A stretch of 64,000 bases of DNA, taken from assembly GCA_963575745.1 (NCBI GenBank), contig CAUYUJ010018902.1:62501-126500 (forward strand), given 5' to 3'. Below are positions 1-11,485 of the stretch, one piece after another. Below the pieces are notes generated by a model, which was not told where the DNA came from, ran no database searches, and worked only from the letters and a program-made list of their open reading frames with translations. Position 1 is the stretch's first letter. Each line of letters starts with the position of its first letter. Made by a program: the position numbers and the translations under genes. Source of the DNA: Prorocentrum cordatum. Its lineage: Eukaryota > Sar > Dinophyceae > Prorocentrales > Prorocentraceae.

Positions 1-275
1 CATGATCACCACGAATAAAGCCTTTGTTGGCAAGTCGCCCTCGTTATACATTTTCTTCTGCAGCCAGCTGCCAATCAGGACATTCGGCAAGAAAGTAACG
101 ACCGCCATTGTGTACAACGAACACGCCTTGACGGTCGCGCAAACGCTGGCCCCCTTGATAAAGAAAATGGCAAAAGTGTCCATCACGGCGGACATGGAGA
201 AATAGATGGTGAGCCCGACGCCTTCTGACAGGACAAACAGCCAGCCGGCCTTCACTACGCTCAAGAATATGCCGA
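1..275 (-). CDS. Probable exon of a multi-pass membrane protein (partial)
   Basis: The minus strand is open from about 275 off the left edge and reads as two to three hydrophobic helices: one around KAGWLFVLSEGVGLTIYF, one around the TFAIFFIKG stretch, and one around TMAVVTFLPNVLIGSWL. A short polar stretch (QKKMYNEGDLPTK) and another hydrophobic start follow. A possible 3' splice site (cctgaag) lies upstream near 275-282, and the upstream side does not continue as sensible protein. The arrangement is loosely like the late helices of choline-transporter-like (SLC44) proteins, but I cannot confirm that family. The plus-strand open frame over the same bases (2-205) is the shadow. Confidence 0.4.
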
Positions 276-1290
276 TCCCAGCTTCAGGGGTAAAGAGGCG
301 TGTAAATAAAGTGTAAAATCATTGGATGCACCCATCCCGATCTTGACCCTCCCTGGGAATCTTAAGTCCGATTTGAGGAGGGGGAGAAGGGAGGGGGCGG
401 GGGGGGGGAGCTGCCTAGATGGCTCCAAGATGGCCCCAAACGGCCCCAGATGCCCTGAGGTGGCCTCCTGCATGGCGCAAACTTGTCTGAAATTACTCAG
501 GACGACCTCTAGCACGCCTCCCAAAGTCCCCAAGACAGCCTCAAACATTATCGATAAACGCAAGTCGCTCAAAAACCTACGGTGTTCCAGTGACTTGTGG
601 GCTTCTCGCCTCTTCGCTTCCGATGGGCTTCAGAGGCCTCCAGATAGCTGCAAGATCACCCCAGAGAGCCCCAAGGAGGGCCTTGATGGCCCCAAGACTG
701 GGAAACCAAATGTGAATCCGACCACTGCAGGTTAGATTGCTGAAAAACTGGCTGGGGTTTAAAATCCGATGGATGTCTGCAGCCAAGTGAACCTTGGCGG
801 GGGTGTCCAATACCCGAGCGTCGATGGGATTCGCTGTGGTAGGGTTCGCAAACGGTTGCAGAAAGATGGCCACGAAGCTCACCAGGAGCGCCACAAGAGT
901 GTCCCAAGAGGGCTACAAAACCATCAGTGTTGCTTTTTTCTGTCTCGATGTGGGCACATTGTCTATACATCCGCCACCATGCCCTGCGGCACGAGTTGGA
1001 GTGTCCTGAGGTCCCTTTGAGTTCTCCGCCATCAGTCGTGAAATACACATATTACAAGGCCAGGGCCCCAAATCCCACCAGCCCTTTGGGGCTTGAGTGG
1101 TCTATGGGGTTCCTCTTCGAACATCCCTCTTCCCTTGTGGGGAGGGGGTTATCACTGTTCCTATGTATGAACACCTCCTCCTCCATGAGACTGGCAACCA
1201 ACCAGGACCGATACCAACACGCCCCCCCATCCCTGGCAAAAACCAATACGAAGCACACTGTGGGCCCCACGAGCACTTTGCAATATTTTG
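276..1290. other. No gene seen; contains one dispersed-repeat copy
   Basis: Open frames on both strands here look like GC-rich noise. A G-run lies near 393-408. Bases 1,075-1,165 resemble the dispersed repeat found at 10,376-10,520 and, inverted, at 63,528-63,645; shared stretches are atcccaccagccctttgg and the CTTCCC...GGGGAGGGG core. Confidence 0.5.
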
Positions 1291-1560
1291 TTACAGGGAC
1301 GGCGGGGGTGCCCTCATATTGCCTGCTTTTTGCGGACGGCCACCATCCCTGCCAACAAAATGATACAACACGCACTTCGCGGCTGAATCTGGAGCATGCG
1401 TGGCCACCCCGCACTGCCCTTTGGTGTTTGACAAGGACCGCGGGGGTGCTGGCACATTGCCTGCTGTGTGCAGGCCCCCCAGACACCATGATGGCCTCCC
1501 CGCCGCGATCGAGAACTGGTGTTCGACAAGGACGGTGGGGGTCGACATGTTTCCCGATGT
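1290..1560. repeat. Degenerate tandem repeat with GGAC-GCGGGGGT core
   Basis: The motif GGACNGNGGGGGT recurs near 1,296, 1,435 and 1,529. The first two are followed by a similar CATATTGCCTGCT / CACATTGCCTGCT stretch and the last two preceded by TTTGACAA/TTCGACAA. Spacing is irregular (about 139 and 94 bp), so this is a decayed tandem or segmental duplication. Confidence 0.5.
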
Positions 1561-1790
1561 GTGCTATCATGTGCGCGGGCGCACCTGGCACACTCTGCGC
1601 GTGCCCCGGACGTGGCGCAGTTGGCGCGGCTGGACCATGCGGCACACATGGCGCACGTGGAGCACGTGGCGCATGTGGCGCGCGAGGCGTGGCTGGTACG
1701 CCTGGGCCCCAGGGGTGCCTGGCGCACCTGGAACGCCTCGTACGCGTGGCGCACCTCGCCCCATCGCGCACATGGGGTCTATAGTGGTTC
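1560..1790. repeat. GTGGCGCA-type short-period minisatellite
   Basis: Imperfect iterations of GTGGCGCA/CGTGGCGCAC occur throughout. The open frames on both strands are products of the repeat. Confidence 0.55.
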
Positions 1791-2059
1791 CCAGTAGCTG
1801 CCCATCCATAGACGACCGCTGAACATGCTGAGGCCCAGTTGCTACTCATGTGTTGGGAGGGAGTGTGGGGGTGAGCAACACAGCTTGCGGGCGGGGCGGG
1901 TGTCTTGACCCCTCCCCTACCCCCCTCCACCTGGGTCTGGACAGGGGGGGGGGGGCGCAAGGTGTCAGAGGGTCGCTCATTGGCGTCGACGAGATGGCCA
2001 AACCCAATGTTTCATGTAAAAAAGGTTAGCCGCATGTTGGTCTCCAGGCGGGTGGACTA

Positions 2060-2330
2060 ATTGAGGAGCCCCCCTTTTTTGATCGAACGCCTCAAAAATG
2101 GCCCCCAGATGGGCCCCGAGACTCCCGAGAGTGCCCCAAATGGGCCCCAAAGGGCGCCCAGGAGGCCCCAAGAGGCCACCAAGATGCCCCCAAGAGGCCC
2201 CCAAGAGACCCACAAGAGACCCCAAGAGGCGACCCCGAGGCACCCAAGACGCTTCAAAAGACCCCCGGGGCCGCCAAGAGGCTCCCAAGACGCCCCAAAC
2301 GTCCGAGAGACATCCGAAGACACTCCAAGA
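2060..2330. repeat. CCAAGAGG(CCC) minisatellite, block 1
   Basis: Iterations of GGCCCCAAGAGGCCCCCAAG-like units with 9-15 bp spacing. The same motif family fills blocks at 2,740-3,240, 5,810-6,860 (opposite orientation), 7,470-7,920 (opposite), 10,080-10,230, 10,785-11,080 and 26,130-26,490. Confidence 0.8.
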
Positions 2331-2364
2331 AAGATCCAAGCGGCCTTTGGCCTTCTTGTTCGCC

Positions 2365-2515
2365 CTCCTCCTCCTCCTCCTCTTCCTCATCCGCCCAATC
2401 CTCCTCCTCCTCACTCCTCCCGTCTCCCTTCGCCCTCCCTCCTCCCCCCCGTCCCCCTCCTCCTCCTCCTCCTCCTCCTCCTCCTCCTCTTCCTCCTCCT
2501 CCTCCTGGTTCCTCA
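2365..2515. repeat. (TCC)n microsatellite
   Basis: Nearly pure CTC/TCC triplets. Open frames reading poly-Pro/Ser/Leu or poly-Glu are artefacts of it. Confidence 0.95.
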
Positions 2516-2739
2516 TCTATCCTCCACGTCTTCGGGGTAGAACGGCTTCCCAGCCTTTACATCACTGCGTGCTCCCCCACATGCCTGATCAAGGCAACTC
2601 GTCTGGACATTGTTTCTGTACGGGCTAAGGTGGTTACGCGAAGCGTCTAGAGTGGACGTGTTCGCCGGGGCTTCCCGAGTGCATTCCGCATTTCCATGCA
2701 TGTTATCGCGTTACTGAGTCGGGGACAATGAGGGCCCTG

Positions 2740-3240
2740 AAGCTAGCCAAGAGAACTCCAAGAGGCCCTCCCAGGCGGTCCAAGAGGACCCCGAGACGCC
2801 TAAACATCGCCCCAAGAAGGGTCCATATGGCCTCCCGATGCCGCCCCAAGAAGGCTCCAAGAGCACGTCCAAAAGGGCCGAGAGGCCAACATCCTTGATG
2901 CTCCTGATGTTCAAGGGTGTTCCCCCAACGCCCCCAAGATCGCCCCAAGACGGCCGAGGGGAATCGAATCTGCTAACCTGTAGGCCCTCGGCCCCCAAGA
3001 AGGCCCCAAGACGGCCCAAGAGGCCCCCATGATGGCACAGGAGGGCCCCAGGAGAGGTCCCAGAGAGGGAACACGGCCCGACATGTCGAGCGCTCCGCCC
3101 TCATTCGACGCCCCGAGACGGCCAGCAGGCCCCGAGAAGACCCAGACAAGCTGGTCGACATCAGGCCCCGAGAGGCCCCAAAGAAAACACTAAAACCGCC
3201 TCCAACGGGCTCCCGAAAGGCCTCCCGATAGGTCCAGCCA
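2740..3240. repeat. CCAAGAGG(CCC) minisatellite, block 2
   Basis: Same motif as block 1 (ccccaagaggcc, ccccgagacg), more degenerate, with a short non-repeat interruption near 2,955-2,985. Confidence 0.7.
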
Positions 3241-3298
3241 GGCATCCAAGAGGCCTCTGACCTACAAGCTAAACTCAGTGGCGGAATGTGCCGAAGGC

Positions 3299-3299
<1 letters not shown>

Positions 3300-3346
<47 letters not shown>

Positions 3347-3348
3347 AT
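3300..3348. repeat. (CT)n microsatellite
   Basis: About 22 uninterrupted TC dinucleotides, followed by a short TATATA stretch. Confidence 0.97.
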
Positions 3349-3409
3349 ATATATACACCCATATACGACCACCCTTCGGGTGATAAGGAGGTTCGGGGAG
3401 GGGAAGAAC

Positions 3410-3690
3410 CAGCGTCTCAGTCGATCGGTCTCACTATCGATCCTACGATCGATCTCACTATCGGTCTCGCTCGATCGATCTCACTCGATCGATCTCACAA
3501 TCGATATCAATCGATCTATTTCATTCGGTCGATCTCACAATCGATATGGCTATCGATATCACAATCGATCTCACGATCGAGCTCAATAACGATCCCACAA
3601 TATATCCCACATTCGGTATCGCAGCCGATATCACAATCGATATCACACTCGATCCAACAACCGACGTCATCATCAACACCATCGACATCA
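3410..3690. repeat. ATCGATCTCAC-type short tandem repeat
   Basis: TCGATCTCAC and TCGATATCAC units iterate, grading at the right edge into the ATC triplet tract. The shared ATC register suggests one expanded from the other. Confidence 0.85.
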
Positions 3691-5135
3691 ACGTCATCAA
3701 CAGCACAATCATCATCGGGATACTATCACCATCATCACCTCATCACCATCATCATGAACATCCTCATCATTATCACCATCAGCGTCATCACCATCGGGAC
3801 ACAATCATCCTCACCATCATCATAATCATCATCATCATCAGCATCATCATCATCATCATCATCATCGGGACACCATCATCATCATCGGAGCACCATCATC
3901 ATCATCATCACCTCACCATCATCATCATCATCATCATCAGAATCATCATCATCATCATCATCAAATTCGTCATCAACATAATCATCGAGACACCATCATC
4001 ATCATCAACCACACCTTCATCAACGACACCATCATCATTGATACACCATCATCATCGTTGCCATCATCATTACCATCATCATCATCATCGAGGCACAATC
4101 ACCATCATCATCATCATCATCATACTGAGCATCATCATCATCACCGGGCCACCATCATCAAAATCGCCATCACCTCATCCTCATCCTCATCATCAACAAC
4201 ATCACCATCGAACGCCATCATCATCATCAACAACAGCATCATCATCGGGACACCATCATCAGCATCACCATCATCGTCATCAACAGCAGCATCATCAACC
4301 GCACCATCATCATCATCGGGGCCCCATCATCACCATCATCTGCATCATCATCTCATCAGCTCACCATCATCAATATCATCAGGATCATCCGCATCCTCAT
4401 CGTCATCATCGGGACACCATCATCACCAGCAGCATCATCAGCATCATCGACATCATGATCATCGGGACACCATCATCATCACCACCATGGCCATCATCAT
4501 CATCATCAACATCGTCATCGTCATCATCATCATAACCATCATCATCATCATCACCCGCAACACCATCATCAACATCATCATCATTGGGACACCATCATCA
4601 TCAACAGCATCATCATCATCATCATCATCATCGGGACACCATCATCATCATCACCATCATCATCTGGGCACCATCATCATCACCATCATCAACATCAGCA
4701 TCATCATCTTCGGGCCACCACCATCAAAATCATCATCATCACCCCACCACCATCCTCATTATCACGATCGGGACACAATCATCGTCATCATCATCACCAC
4801 CATCACCAACATCGTCATCATCACCATCATCGGCACACCGTCATCATCACCATCATCAACAGCATCATCAGCAACCTCATCATCATCATCATCATCACCA
4901 TCATCGGGACACCATTATCATCATCATTCTCATCACCAGGATCATGAACTGCATCGTCGTCATCATCATGGGGACATCATCACCTTGATCAAAACATCAT
5001 CATCATCATCAACATCATCATCATCACCAACATCGTCATCATCATTATCATCATCACCATCATCATCATCAGCATCACCATCATCAACATCATCAACATC
5101 ATCATCATAATCATCATCGTCATCATCATCATAGG
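3690..5135. repeat. Large (ATC)n tract, about 1.4 kb
   Basis: Nearly continuous CAT/ATC triplets with scattered point changes and recurring interruptions such as TCGGGACACC. Long open frames in all forward registers (poly-His, poly-Ser, poly-Ile) result from the absence of stops in the repeat. A similar but separate ATC tract lies at 50,770-51,465. Confidence 0.95.
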
Positions 5136-5339
5136 GACACCGACGGGACACCGGCGGGAAACTGGCGGGACACCTAGGGACACCTCGGGAGACTCTTGGT
5201 CCGTCCGCGCCTCAGCCAGAGGCGGGACATTTCTCGCCCGCCCACCCTCGCCCGCACGCACGGCACGCACGAAACCGAAACCGATTTCCGGGTAGGGGGG
5301 CTATCCGTTCCACTTCGATCTCACCCCTCGCCTCCGATA

Positions 5340-5475
5340 TATGCATATGTGTGTATATCCACATGACCACATGTGCATATACATCTATACATATATATGT
5401 GTATATATGTATATATGTTTATAAGTATATATATATAAACATATATATATATATATATATATAATTATATGTACA
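5340..5475. repeat. AT-rich TATATG/TATA tract
   Basis: TATATAT, TGTATA and CATATA repeats in an otherwise GC-rich window. A perfect 6-bp stem hairpin (GCGCGC-TTC-GCGCGC) follows at 5,491-5,505. Confidence 0.9.
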
Positions 5476-5809
5476 CACTCGAACCATCGAGCGCGCTTCG
5501 CGCGCACTCAAGTTCCAGCTATGCTGGATGGTCGAACTCTCGGAAACCAATGTTTTATTATATTTTCTACGAGACTTTTCCAAGTGACTTACAAGACTTC
5601 CTACGGTCCACCAGCGGCGGCATCAGAAGACACGCCCAGGAAACACTTCGGGGGCCCTTCTTTTCGCCGCGGCTGGACGTAGCCGGAGAGAGATGGAGAA
5701 CATAAAGAGGTGAGGGGGGGTCCCTGGGGGAGAAGAATAATACAGGACAACTGTCAAGCGAACTTGTGCAAAAATGGAAATGTTGGAATTTCCCTCTTTT
5801 CAACTTTCC

Positions 5810-6860
5810 TCGGGTCATCTTTGGGGCTTCGTGGGGACCTCTTGAGGCCTGCTGGGGGTCTCCTGGGACGAAGATCCCGGGTTCTCGGTTCACGTTCTCA
5901 ATCCTGGGCCGTGGTTGGGGGCCCTTTAGGGCCGTCTTGGACGTCTCTTCGGCCGTTTGGAGCCGTCTTGGGGCCGTTTTGGGGCGCTTTGAAGCCTATT
6001 GAGCCGTCTTGGGGCGATCCTCGGGGCCTCTTGGGGCGTCTTGCAACGTCGGGAAGCGGAACAGACGGAAACGCACACATTGCGCAGCAATCTTAGGACA
6101 ATCGATGTTTGTTGGGCTCTTCGAGGGGGCCTATGGGAAGCCTCTTGGGTATATTGGGGGCCTCTTGGATTATCTGGAAGCCGTCTTGGGTGTCTCGGAC
6201 CGTCTAATGGCCTTCGGCCCATCCCGCCACCGTGCCTGGGTTGCGGGTTAGAGGCCTCTGGGAAAATCGCTTGGTTGTCGTTGGACACCTTCGGGCGTTT
6301 GGAGGCCTTCTGGGGCCCACTTTTTGGACATCTTGGAGGGCGCGTGGGGCCTCTAGGGGGCCTCGTGGGCTCTCTTGGGGGCCTCTTCGGCCTCCTGGGG
6401 GCCTCTTGGGGCGGAAGGCTCGAATTGTCGGTTCGTGTTCCACCTCTTGGGCCCCCGCTTTAGGGGTCCTCTTGGAGCGGTAATAGGGCATATTTGGCGC
6501 CTCTTGGAATGTTTTTAGGCCACCTTGGACCGTCTTGAGACCCTCCCTGGGCGGTCTTGGGCATGAGGGAATCTGGGGCCAGATTGGAACGTCGGAAGCC
6601 CATAACGCGAGAACGCGAAACACATAGGAAAGCAGGAAATCGCCGGTGCTTGCCTCTTTGGGCACTCTTGGGGGATCCTCTTCGAGCGCTTTTGGGGTTT
6701 CTTTGGGTTTCTTGGGCCACCTCGGGGCCATCGTGGGCGTGTTGGAGCGCTCTCGGGCTGTCTTGGAGGCCTCTTGGACCCTATTGGGCGCTTTCTGGGG
6801 CCCACTGGCCTCTCTGGGCCGTCTCTGGGAAGCGAACCAGGAGGGTCGCAAAAAGATTTT
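5810..6860. repeat. CCTCTTGGGG minisatellite (inverted CCAAGAGG family)
   Basis: Dense GGCCTCTTGGGG and GCCGTCTTGGGG units in the orientation opposite to the 2-3 kb blocks. Punctuated by non-repeat patches, for example 6,408-6,445, where GGGGCGGAAGGCTCGAAT resembles a patch near 7,570. Confidence 0.8.
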
Positions 6861-6902
6861 ACGGATGGTTGCGGAGTGGGCGCTCCGAAGCAGCGGGGTG
6901 TC

Positions 6903-7335
6903 TATTCAGGGTGTCGATGTACATGCATACATAGACATGCGTATATGTGTACACACGTACATATGCATGTATGTATGCATGCATACATGCATGTATGTGC
7001 ATGTATGTGCATGGATGTGCATGTATGAATGTGTGTATGTATGCGTGCATATATGTATGGATGCATGTGTATGTGTGTCTGTATGTATGAACGCACGTAC
7101 GTACGTCGTACGTACGTACGTACGTACATGTGTATGCATGCATGCGTGCATGCACGCATGTATGTATGCATGCATGTACGTACGTACGTACGTATGTATG
7201 CATGTAGGTTGGTAGGTAGGTAGGTACGTAGGTCGGTTTGTGTGTATGCATGTATGTGTGTATGTCTGTTTGTATGCATGTATGTATGTATGTATGTGTG
7301 TATGTATGTATGTATGTATGTATGTATGATAATAC
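6903..7335. repeat. TGTA/ACGT tetranucleotide tract
   Basis: About 430 bp of ATGT/TGTA units with GTAC/ACGT and TAGG sub-runs. Translates to Met-Tyr-Val-Cys or Tyr-Ile-His-Thr repeats in all frames. Confidence 0.95.
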
Positions 7336-7469
7336 AGGTGTGCATATACTTGTATATGCTGGCTGTCTGACCGTCGCCGTACTAATTGGTTCCTCGATTC
7401 GCTACGTGGTCGGGTTTGGGCGGCAATGGCGCTCAGTCGTTTGTGAGTTCCGAGGCCAGCGTTACTAGG

Positions 7470-7920
7470 GCCTGTCAGGCGGCCTCTGGCGGCCTCCTGG
7501 GGGACTGCTTTGCGCTCTTGGGGCCTCTTGGGGGCCTGCTGGCGGTCCCAAGGGCCCTTTTGGGGCGGAGGGCTCGGAATCTAAATTCGCGTTCCTCTTG
7601 GAACCTTCCGGGGGCCCTGATGAGGGCCCTCTAGGGCCGTCTTGGGCGCTTGTTGACCGTCTTTGGGCCCTCTTGGGGCGTATCGGGGCCCTCTTTGGAG
7701 ATCTGGGATGCCTCTTGGGCCGTCTTGGACGGCGCGAGGGCAGAAAACTCGCATATGCTAAAAATGCATGCTTTCCTTACGGGATGGGACTAGATTTGCC
7801 TCTTGGACTTCTCTTGGGAGGGATCTTGGGTGCCTCTTGGGACGTCTTGGAGGCTTGCGCCGTCTGGAGGCCATCAAGAGCGTCTTGGACCGATCGTCGA
7901 CTCGGGGCCCTCGCGGACCG
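7470..7920. repeat. CCTCTTGGGG minisatellite, further block
   Basis: Same family and orientation as 5,810-6,860, ending at a T-run/A-run pair (7,925-7,950) that forms an A/T hairpin. Confidence 0.75.
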
Positions 7921-8324
7921 TCTGATTTTTTTTTTATATTAAAAAAAAATGGCCCGTCTTGGCAACCCTCGCTGTGGCAATATGGGGCCGTATTGGGCCA
8001 TACAAAAGCCCTTGCGTCACAGCCAGCCCGCTGCGCCGGAAATCAAAGAAAATCCGAATTGTATCGTGCACGTGGTAAGCACACGTGATACGCATCGCAC
8101 ACTCAGGGCGGGGGTTCCGATAAGCCCCAGCCTCTCACCAATATACTCTGGCACATCAGGCTCTGAGTGGAAACAAACGTACACGCCCTGGTGCAATAGC
8201 GAAACTCGACAGCATACATGCCGCGAGGCACGAGTTGAAGTGTCCTCATGTCGGTCCCTGGAGCCCTCCTTTTTGTCCTGAAGATCAGTTTTTCGGGGCG
8301 CACACCATGCGTTCTTGAATGTCT

Positions 8325-8445
8325 TACGTGGCCAATCCTGGGGACCTTAATGGGTCCTTGAGTGCTGCTCCGCACTGCTCCGTACTGCTCCGTGCTGCTC
8401 CGTGCTGCCCCGCATCCTGTTCCCTAACTTGCTCTAAACTGGTTC
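8325..8445. repeat. Dispersed repeat copy with TGCTCCG tail
   Basis: The stretch TACGTGGCCAATCCTGGGGA, followed by tandem CTGCTCCGTA/G units, matches the reverse complement of 25,990-26,090. There the same core (cctcaataagtccttg-type) leads into CGGAGCAG units. Confidence 0.65.
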
Positions 8446-8554
8446 GCAAACTGCTCTGCGCTCGCGCGCGCTCGCGTCGCAGCACGATCGGACCAGCGTG
8501 CCCAAACATGAACGGATGAACCAAAACATGGCTACGTGAAAGAAAGGGCGCCAC

Positions 8555-8588
8555 TCCCTCCTCCTCCTCCTCCTCCTCCTCCTCCTCC

Positions 8589-8620
<32 letters not shown>

Positions 8621-8654
8621 TTCCTCCTCCTCCTCCTCCCTCCTCCTTCTCCTC

Positions 8655-8688
<34 letters not shown>

Positions 8689-8830
8689 TCCTCCCTCCTC
8701 CTCGTCTTCCTCCCCTCCTCCTCCTCCTCCCCATCCTCCCCTCCTCCCCCTCCTCCTCTTCCTCCTCCTCCTCCTCCTCCTCCTCCCCGTTCATTTTCTC
8801 CTCCCCCTCTCCCTCCTCCACATCCTCCTC
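8555..8830. repeat. (CTC)n/(CCT)n microsatellite
   Basis: About 275 bp of imperfect TCC triplets. The Pro-rich and Glu/Gly-rich frames are artefacts. Confidence 0.95.
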
Positions 8831-9059
8831 CTCCTCGGGTCGCCCACGGCCCAGGGGGCGTTAGACCGTGCAATCGGGGGCCACCAGCGTCTGGAGTAGG
8901 GCCAAACCCAGGGGCAACGATAGGGGGGAAAAGGCATCGGGGGGACGCATCGACCCCCCAATCGCCCATGCATCGCCGCTGGGGGCCCGATAGCACCAGC
9001 GCCCGCTCAGGAAGGTGCGGACTCACGGTTGGGAGCCTATCGCCGATCTATCGGCGATC

Positions 9060-9420
9060 TGCTGCTGCTCCTGTTCCTCCTCCAGTTTCTGCTCCTGCAC
9101 CTGCCCCTCCTGCCCCTCGTCCTCCCCCCCCCCCCCCCCTTCCATGCCGCCGCGTTCCCCTGCCCCCCCCCCCCCGTCCCGATGCATGACGGCCCCCGCG
9201 CCGTTACGACGCATTCTGCGTTTTGTCCCCCCCCCCCCCGCTTGCCCCCTCCACCCCCCCCCCCTCGGCCCCCCCCCTCCGCTTCCTGCTCCTTCTCCTT
9301 CTCCTCAACGTCCCAGTCATCGTCCTCCTTCTCCTCCTGGGACCTCATTCAAGGCAAGCAACATCTCCTCGTCCTCCTCGTCCTCCTCCTACTTTTCCTC
9401 CTGGGACCTCCCTGACGGAG
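9060..9420. repeat. Pyrimidine-rich CTC/poly-C tract
   Basis: C-runs of up to 13 and CTCCT units. Just upstream, 9,030-9,060 contains ATCGCCGATCTATCGGCGAT, a perfect 20-bp palindrome resembling the core seen at 32,962-32,982. Confidence 0.8.
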
Positions 9421-10079
9421 CTTCGGGCGATCTTCGATCGGATCCTCGATCGGCCGTCGGGCGACCGCCGCGCTGCCGCGTTCCCCGAGGGCCTTCGGGG
9501 ATCCAAGGGCTGCGCGGGAGGAACAGGGCCCCCCATGCGCGCAAGCTGAACCTTCCCCTGAAGGTCTGGCCAACGAAAACGGGCAAGGATGCAAGGGCGC
9601 CCTCGCCAAATTTGAACAGCCTTGAGAGGAGTGACAGTCCCTACCTCGCCTCATGAGGTCGGGGGCACAGTGCGCAAACAGCTGCAACACTCGCGCGCGA
9701 TAGCAGCCGTGGCGCCCCTTGCCTTAGAAATCTATGTGTCCCCGGGCGTGGCGCGCAAGCATCGGCAAACGCATGCTCTTGTTCGCGGCGGCGAGCGCGC
9801 CGCGACTTGCAGCGCGGCCCGCCCACGAGACACCTTCCGCAAAAAGGCCAGGCCCGGCCCCCCAGGAACGCTGCTGATTCGATGGTGAAACCATCGGAGC
9901 CTGAAAAGTCCCGGGCGCTCTGGGGGGGGGGGGATCAAACTAGCGCGTTTCCACGGGGGCTCCTGGCGAGGGATCCAGTAGGCAAGCATCGCTGATCCCC
10001 TTATAGCTGTTGAAGCACGCAACGCCTTCCTCGCCGTTTCGGTTTTGCCGCGCCCCCGCGCCGCCACAGAGGGCCCCGC
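9421..10079. other. No gene recognised
   Basis: GC-rich with short open frames on both strands. None has a convincing composition or motif. Confidence 0.4.
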
Positions 10080-10230
10080 GACCGCGCGCCGCAAGACAGC
10101 CCAAGAGGGCCCCACGAAGGCCCCAAGTCTGCCCTACAGGAGCCCCACGCGGCCTGGAAAGGCGCTCGAGCATCACAAGATCGCCCCACGACGGCTCCCA
10201 AAACGGCCCGAGATGGGAACTGCGATTAGG
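10080..10230. repeat. CCAAGAGG minisatellite, short block
   Basis: Units such as CCCAAGAGGGCCCC and CACGAAGGCCCCAAG; same family as 2-3 kb. Confidence 0.6.
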
Positions 10231-10375
10231 GCATTAAGCGCTCCAATATGCTCCCAAAAATCCATGGCATAAGCCTGATCTCGACTAACATCCCCGTTGC
10301 CTTCGAATCAATGCCCAGGCACGGTGGGCAACTACCAAGCGCAACGAGGTTGAGTCCAGAAACTTTCCTCGGAGG

Positions 10376-10560
10376 GGCCAGAAATCCCACCAGCCCTTTG
10401 GGCGTGAGTGGTTTAGCGAGCTCTCTCTGTTCTCACCCCCCTATCTTCCCCTTCGGGGAGGGGTTTTCCCCTCCCCCTACCCCCTCCCCCTGGACCTGGA
10501 CAGGGATTCCCGAGTGGTGGCGAGGGGGTCCATTCCGACTCCTCGGAGGGCCAAAAAACG
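10376..10560 (+). repeat. Dispersed repeat with UUCG-loop hairpin (copy 2)
   Basis: Matches the inverted segment 63,528-63,645 over the ordered landmarks CAGCCC, GGGCGTGAGTGG, CTTCCCCTTCGGGG, TCCCCCT...CCCCTCC and GGACCTGGACAGGG, and resembles 1,075-1,165. The core forms a GC stem closed by TTCG. Confidence 0.7.
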
Positions 10561-10629
10561 ACGACCCTCGCGAGGATTCTAGCCCCGGGGGGGGGGGGGG
10601 AGTTCGGTCCCTCTGCTCGTCTTTGAAGC

Positions 10630-10775
10630 AGAAATCATTGATTTTACGAAGGTTTTGGCCTCATTTTGGCCTTCTGGGGGGGCCGCGCTCATATTCCCTC
10701 ATAGCAAAATCATTGATTTTACAAACGTTTGGAGCTCATTTTGCCCTTTTCAGGGGGCAGCTCTCCCCTGCGCTT
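10630..10775. repeat. Two-copy tandem, 75-bp period
   Basis: AAATCATTGATTTTAC occurs at about 10,632 and 10,707, each followed by a GGTTTTGGCCTCATTTTG-like or GTTTGGAGCTCATTTTG stretch. Confidence 0.7.
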
Positions 10776-10784
10776 CTGCGGAGG

Positions 10785-11080
10785 TCGCAAGAAGCCCCAA
10801 TATGGCCCCAAGAGGCCCCCAGGAGACTCCCAAGAGGCCTCCAAGAGGCCCCCCCCAGAGGCCCCCAAGCGGCCCCAAGAGGCCCCCAAGAAGCCCCCAA
10901 GAGGCCCCCAAGCGGCCCCACGAGGCCCCAAGAGGCCCCCAAGAGGCCCCCCAACAGGCCCCCAAGAGGCCCCACGAGGCCCCAAGAAGCCCCCCAGAGG
11001 CCCCCAAGAGGCCCCCAAGAGGCCCCCAAGAGGCCCCACGAGGCTCCAAGAAGCCCCCAAGAGGCCCCACGAGGAGCCCG
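10785..11080. repeat. CCAAGAGGCCCC minisatellite (most regular block)
   Basis: Highly regular GGCCCCAAGAGGCCCCCAAG units on the plus strand. Trp/Gly/Leu-rich frames on the minus strand are artefacts of the repeat. Confidence 0.95.
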
Positions 11081-11485
11081 AACGACTCACATCAGGACGA
11101 GGGGCCCGAACGACTCACACCACGAAGAGCCCGAACGACTCACACCACAAGGAGGGGCCCGAACGACTCACACCAGGACGAGGCGCCCGAACGACTCACA
11201 CCACGAGGAGCCCGAACGACTCACACCACGACGCGGGCCCCGAACGACTCACACCACGAGGAGCCCGAACGAGTCACACCAGGAGGAGGGGCCCGAACGA
11301 CTCACACCAGGATGAGGGGCCCGAACAACTCACACCACGAGAAGCCCGAACGACTCACACCAGGACGAAGAGCCCGAACGACTCACACCACGAAGAGCCC
11401 GAACGACTCACACCAGGAAAAGGGCCCGAACGACTCACACCAGGACGAGAAACCCCCAAACGACTCAAATCACGAGGAGCGCTTT
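11080..11485. repeat. CCCGAACGACTCACACCA minisatellite
   Basis: About 15 units, each with an invariant CCCGAACGACTCACACCA core followed by a variable 8-15 bp linker (GGACGAGGGG, CGAGGAG, GGAAAAGGG). Units abut directly, with no unique spacers. Confidence 0.95.

Noticed and set aside
3546-5110. Long His/Ser/Ile-rich open frames (about 330-350 codons)
   Set aside because: They are read-through of an ATC triplet microsatellite in every register, with no non-repeat protein sequence.
6859-7345. Tyr/Ile/His/Thr and Met/Tyr/Val/Cys open frames
   Set aside because: Produced by the TGTA/ACGT tetranucleotide tract on both strands.
10719-11090. Gly/Leu/Trp-rich minus-strand frames resembling a repeat protein
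   Set aside because: Exact product of the CCAAGAGGCCCC minisatellite; equally long frames exist in several registers.
11080-11485. Regular repeats with variable linkers, CRISPR-like at first sight
   Set aside because: Cores abut short 8-15 bp linkers made of the same purine words; there are no unique 25-40 bp spacers and no cas genes, and the host looks eukaryotic.
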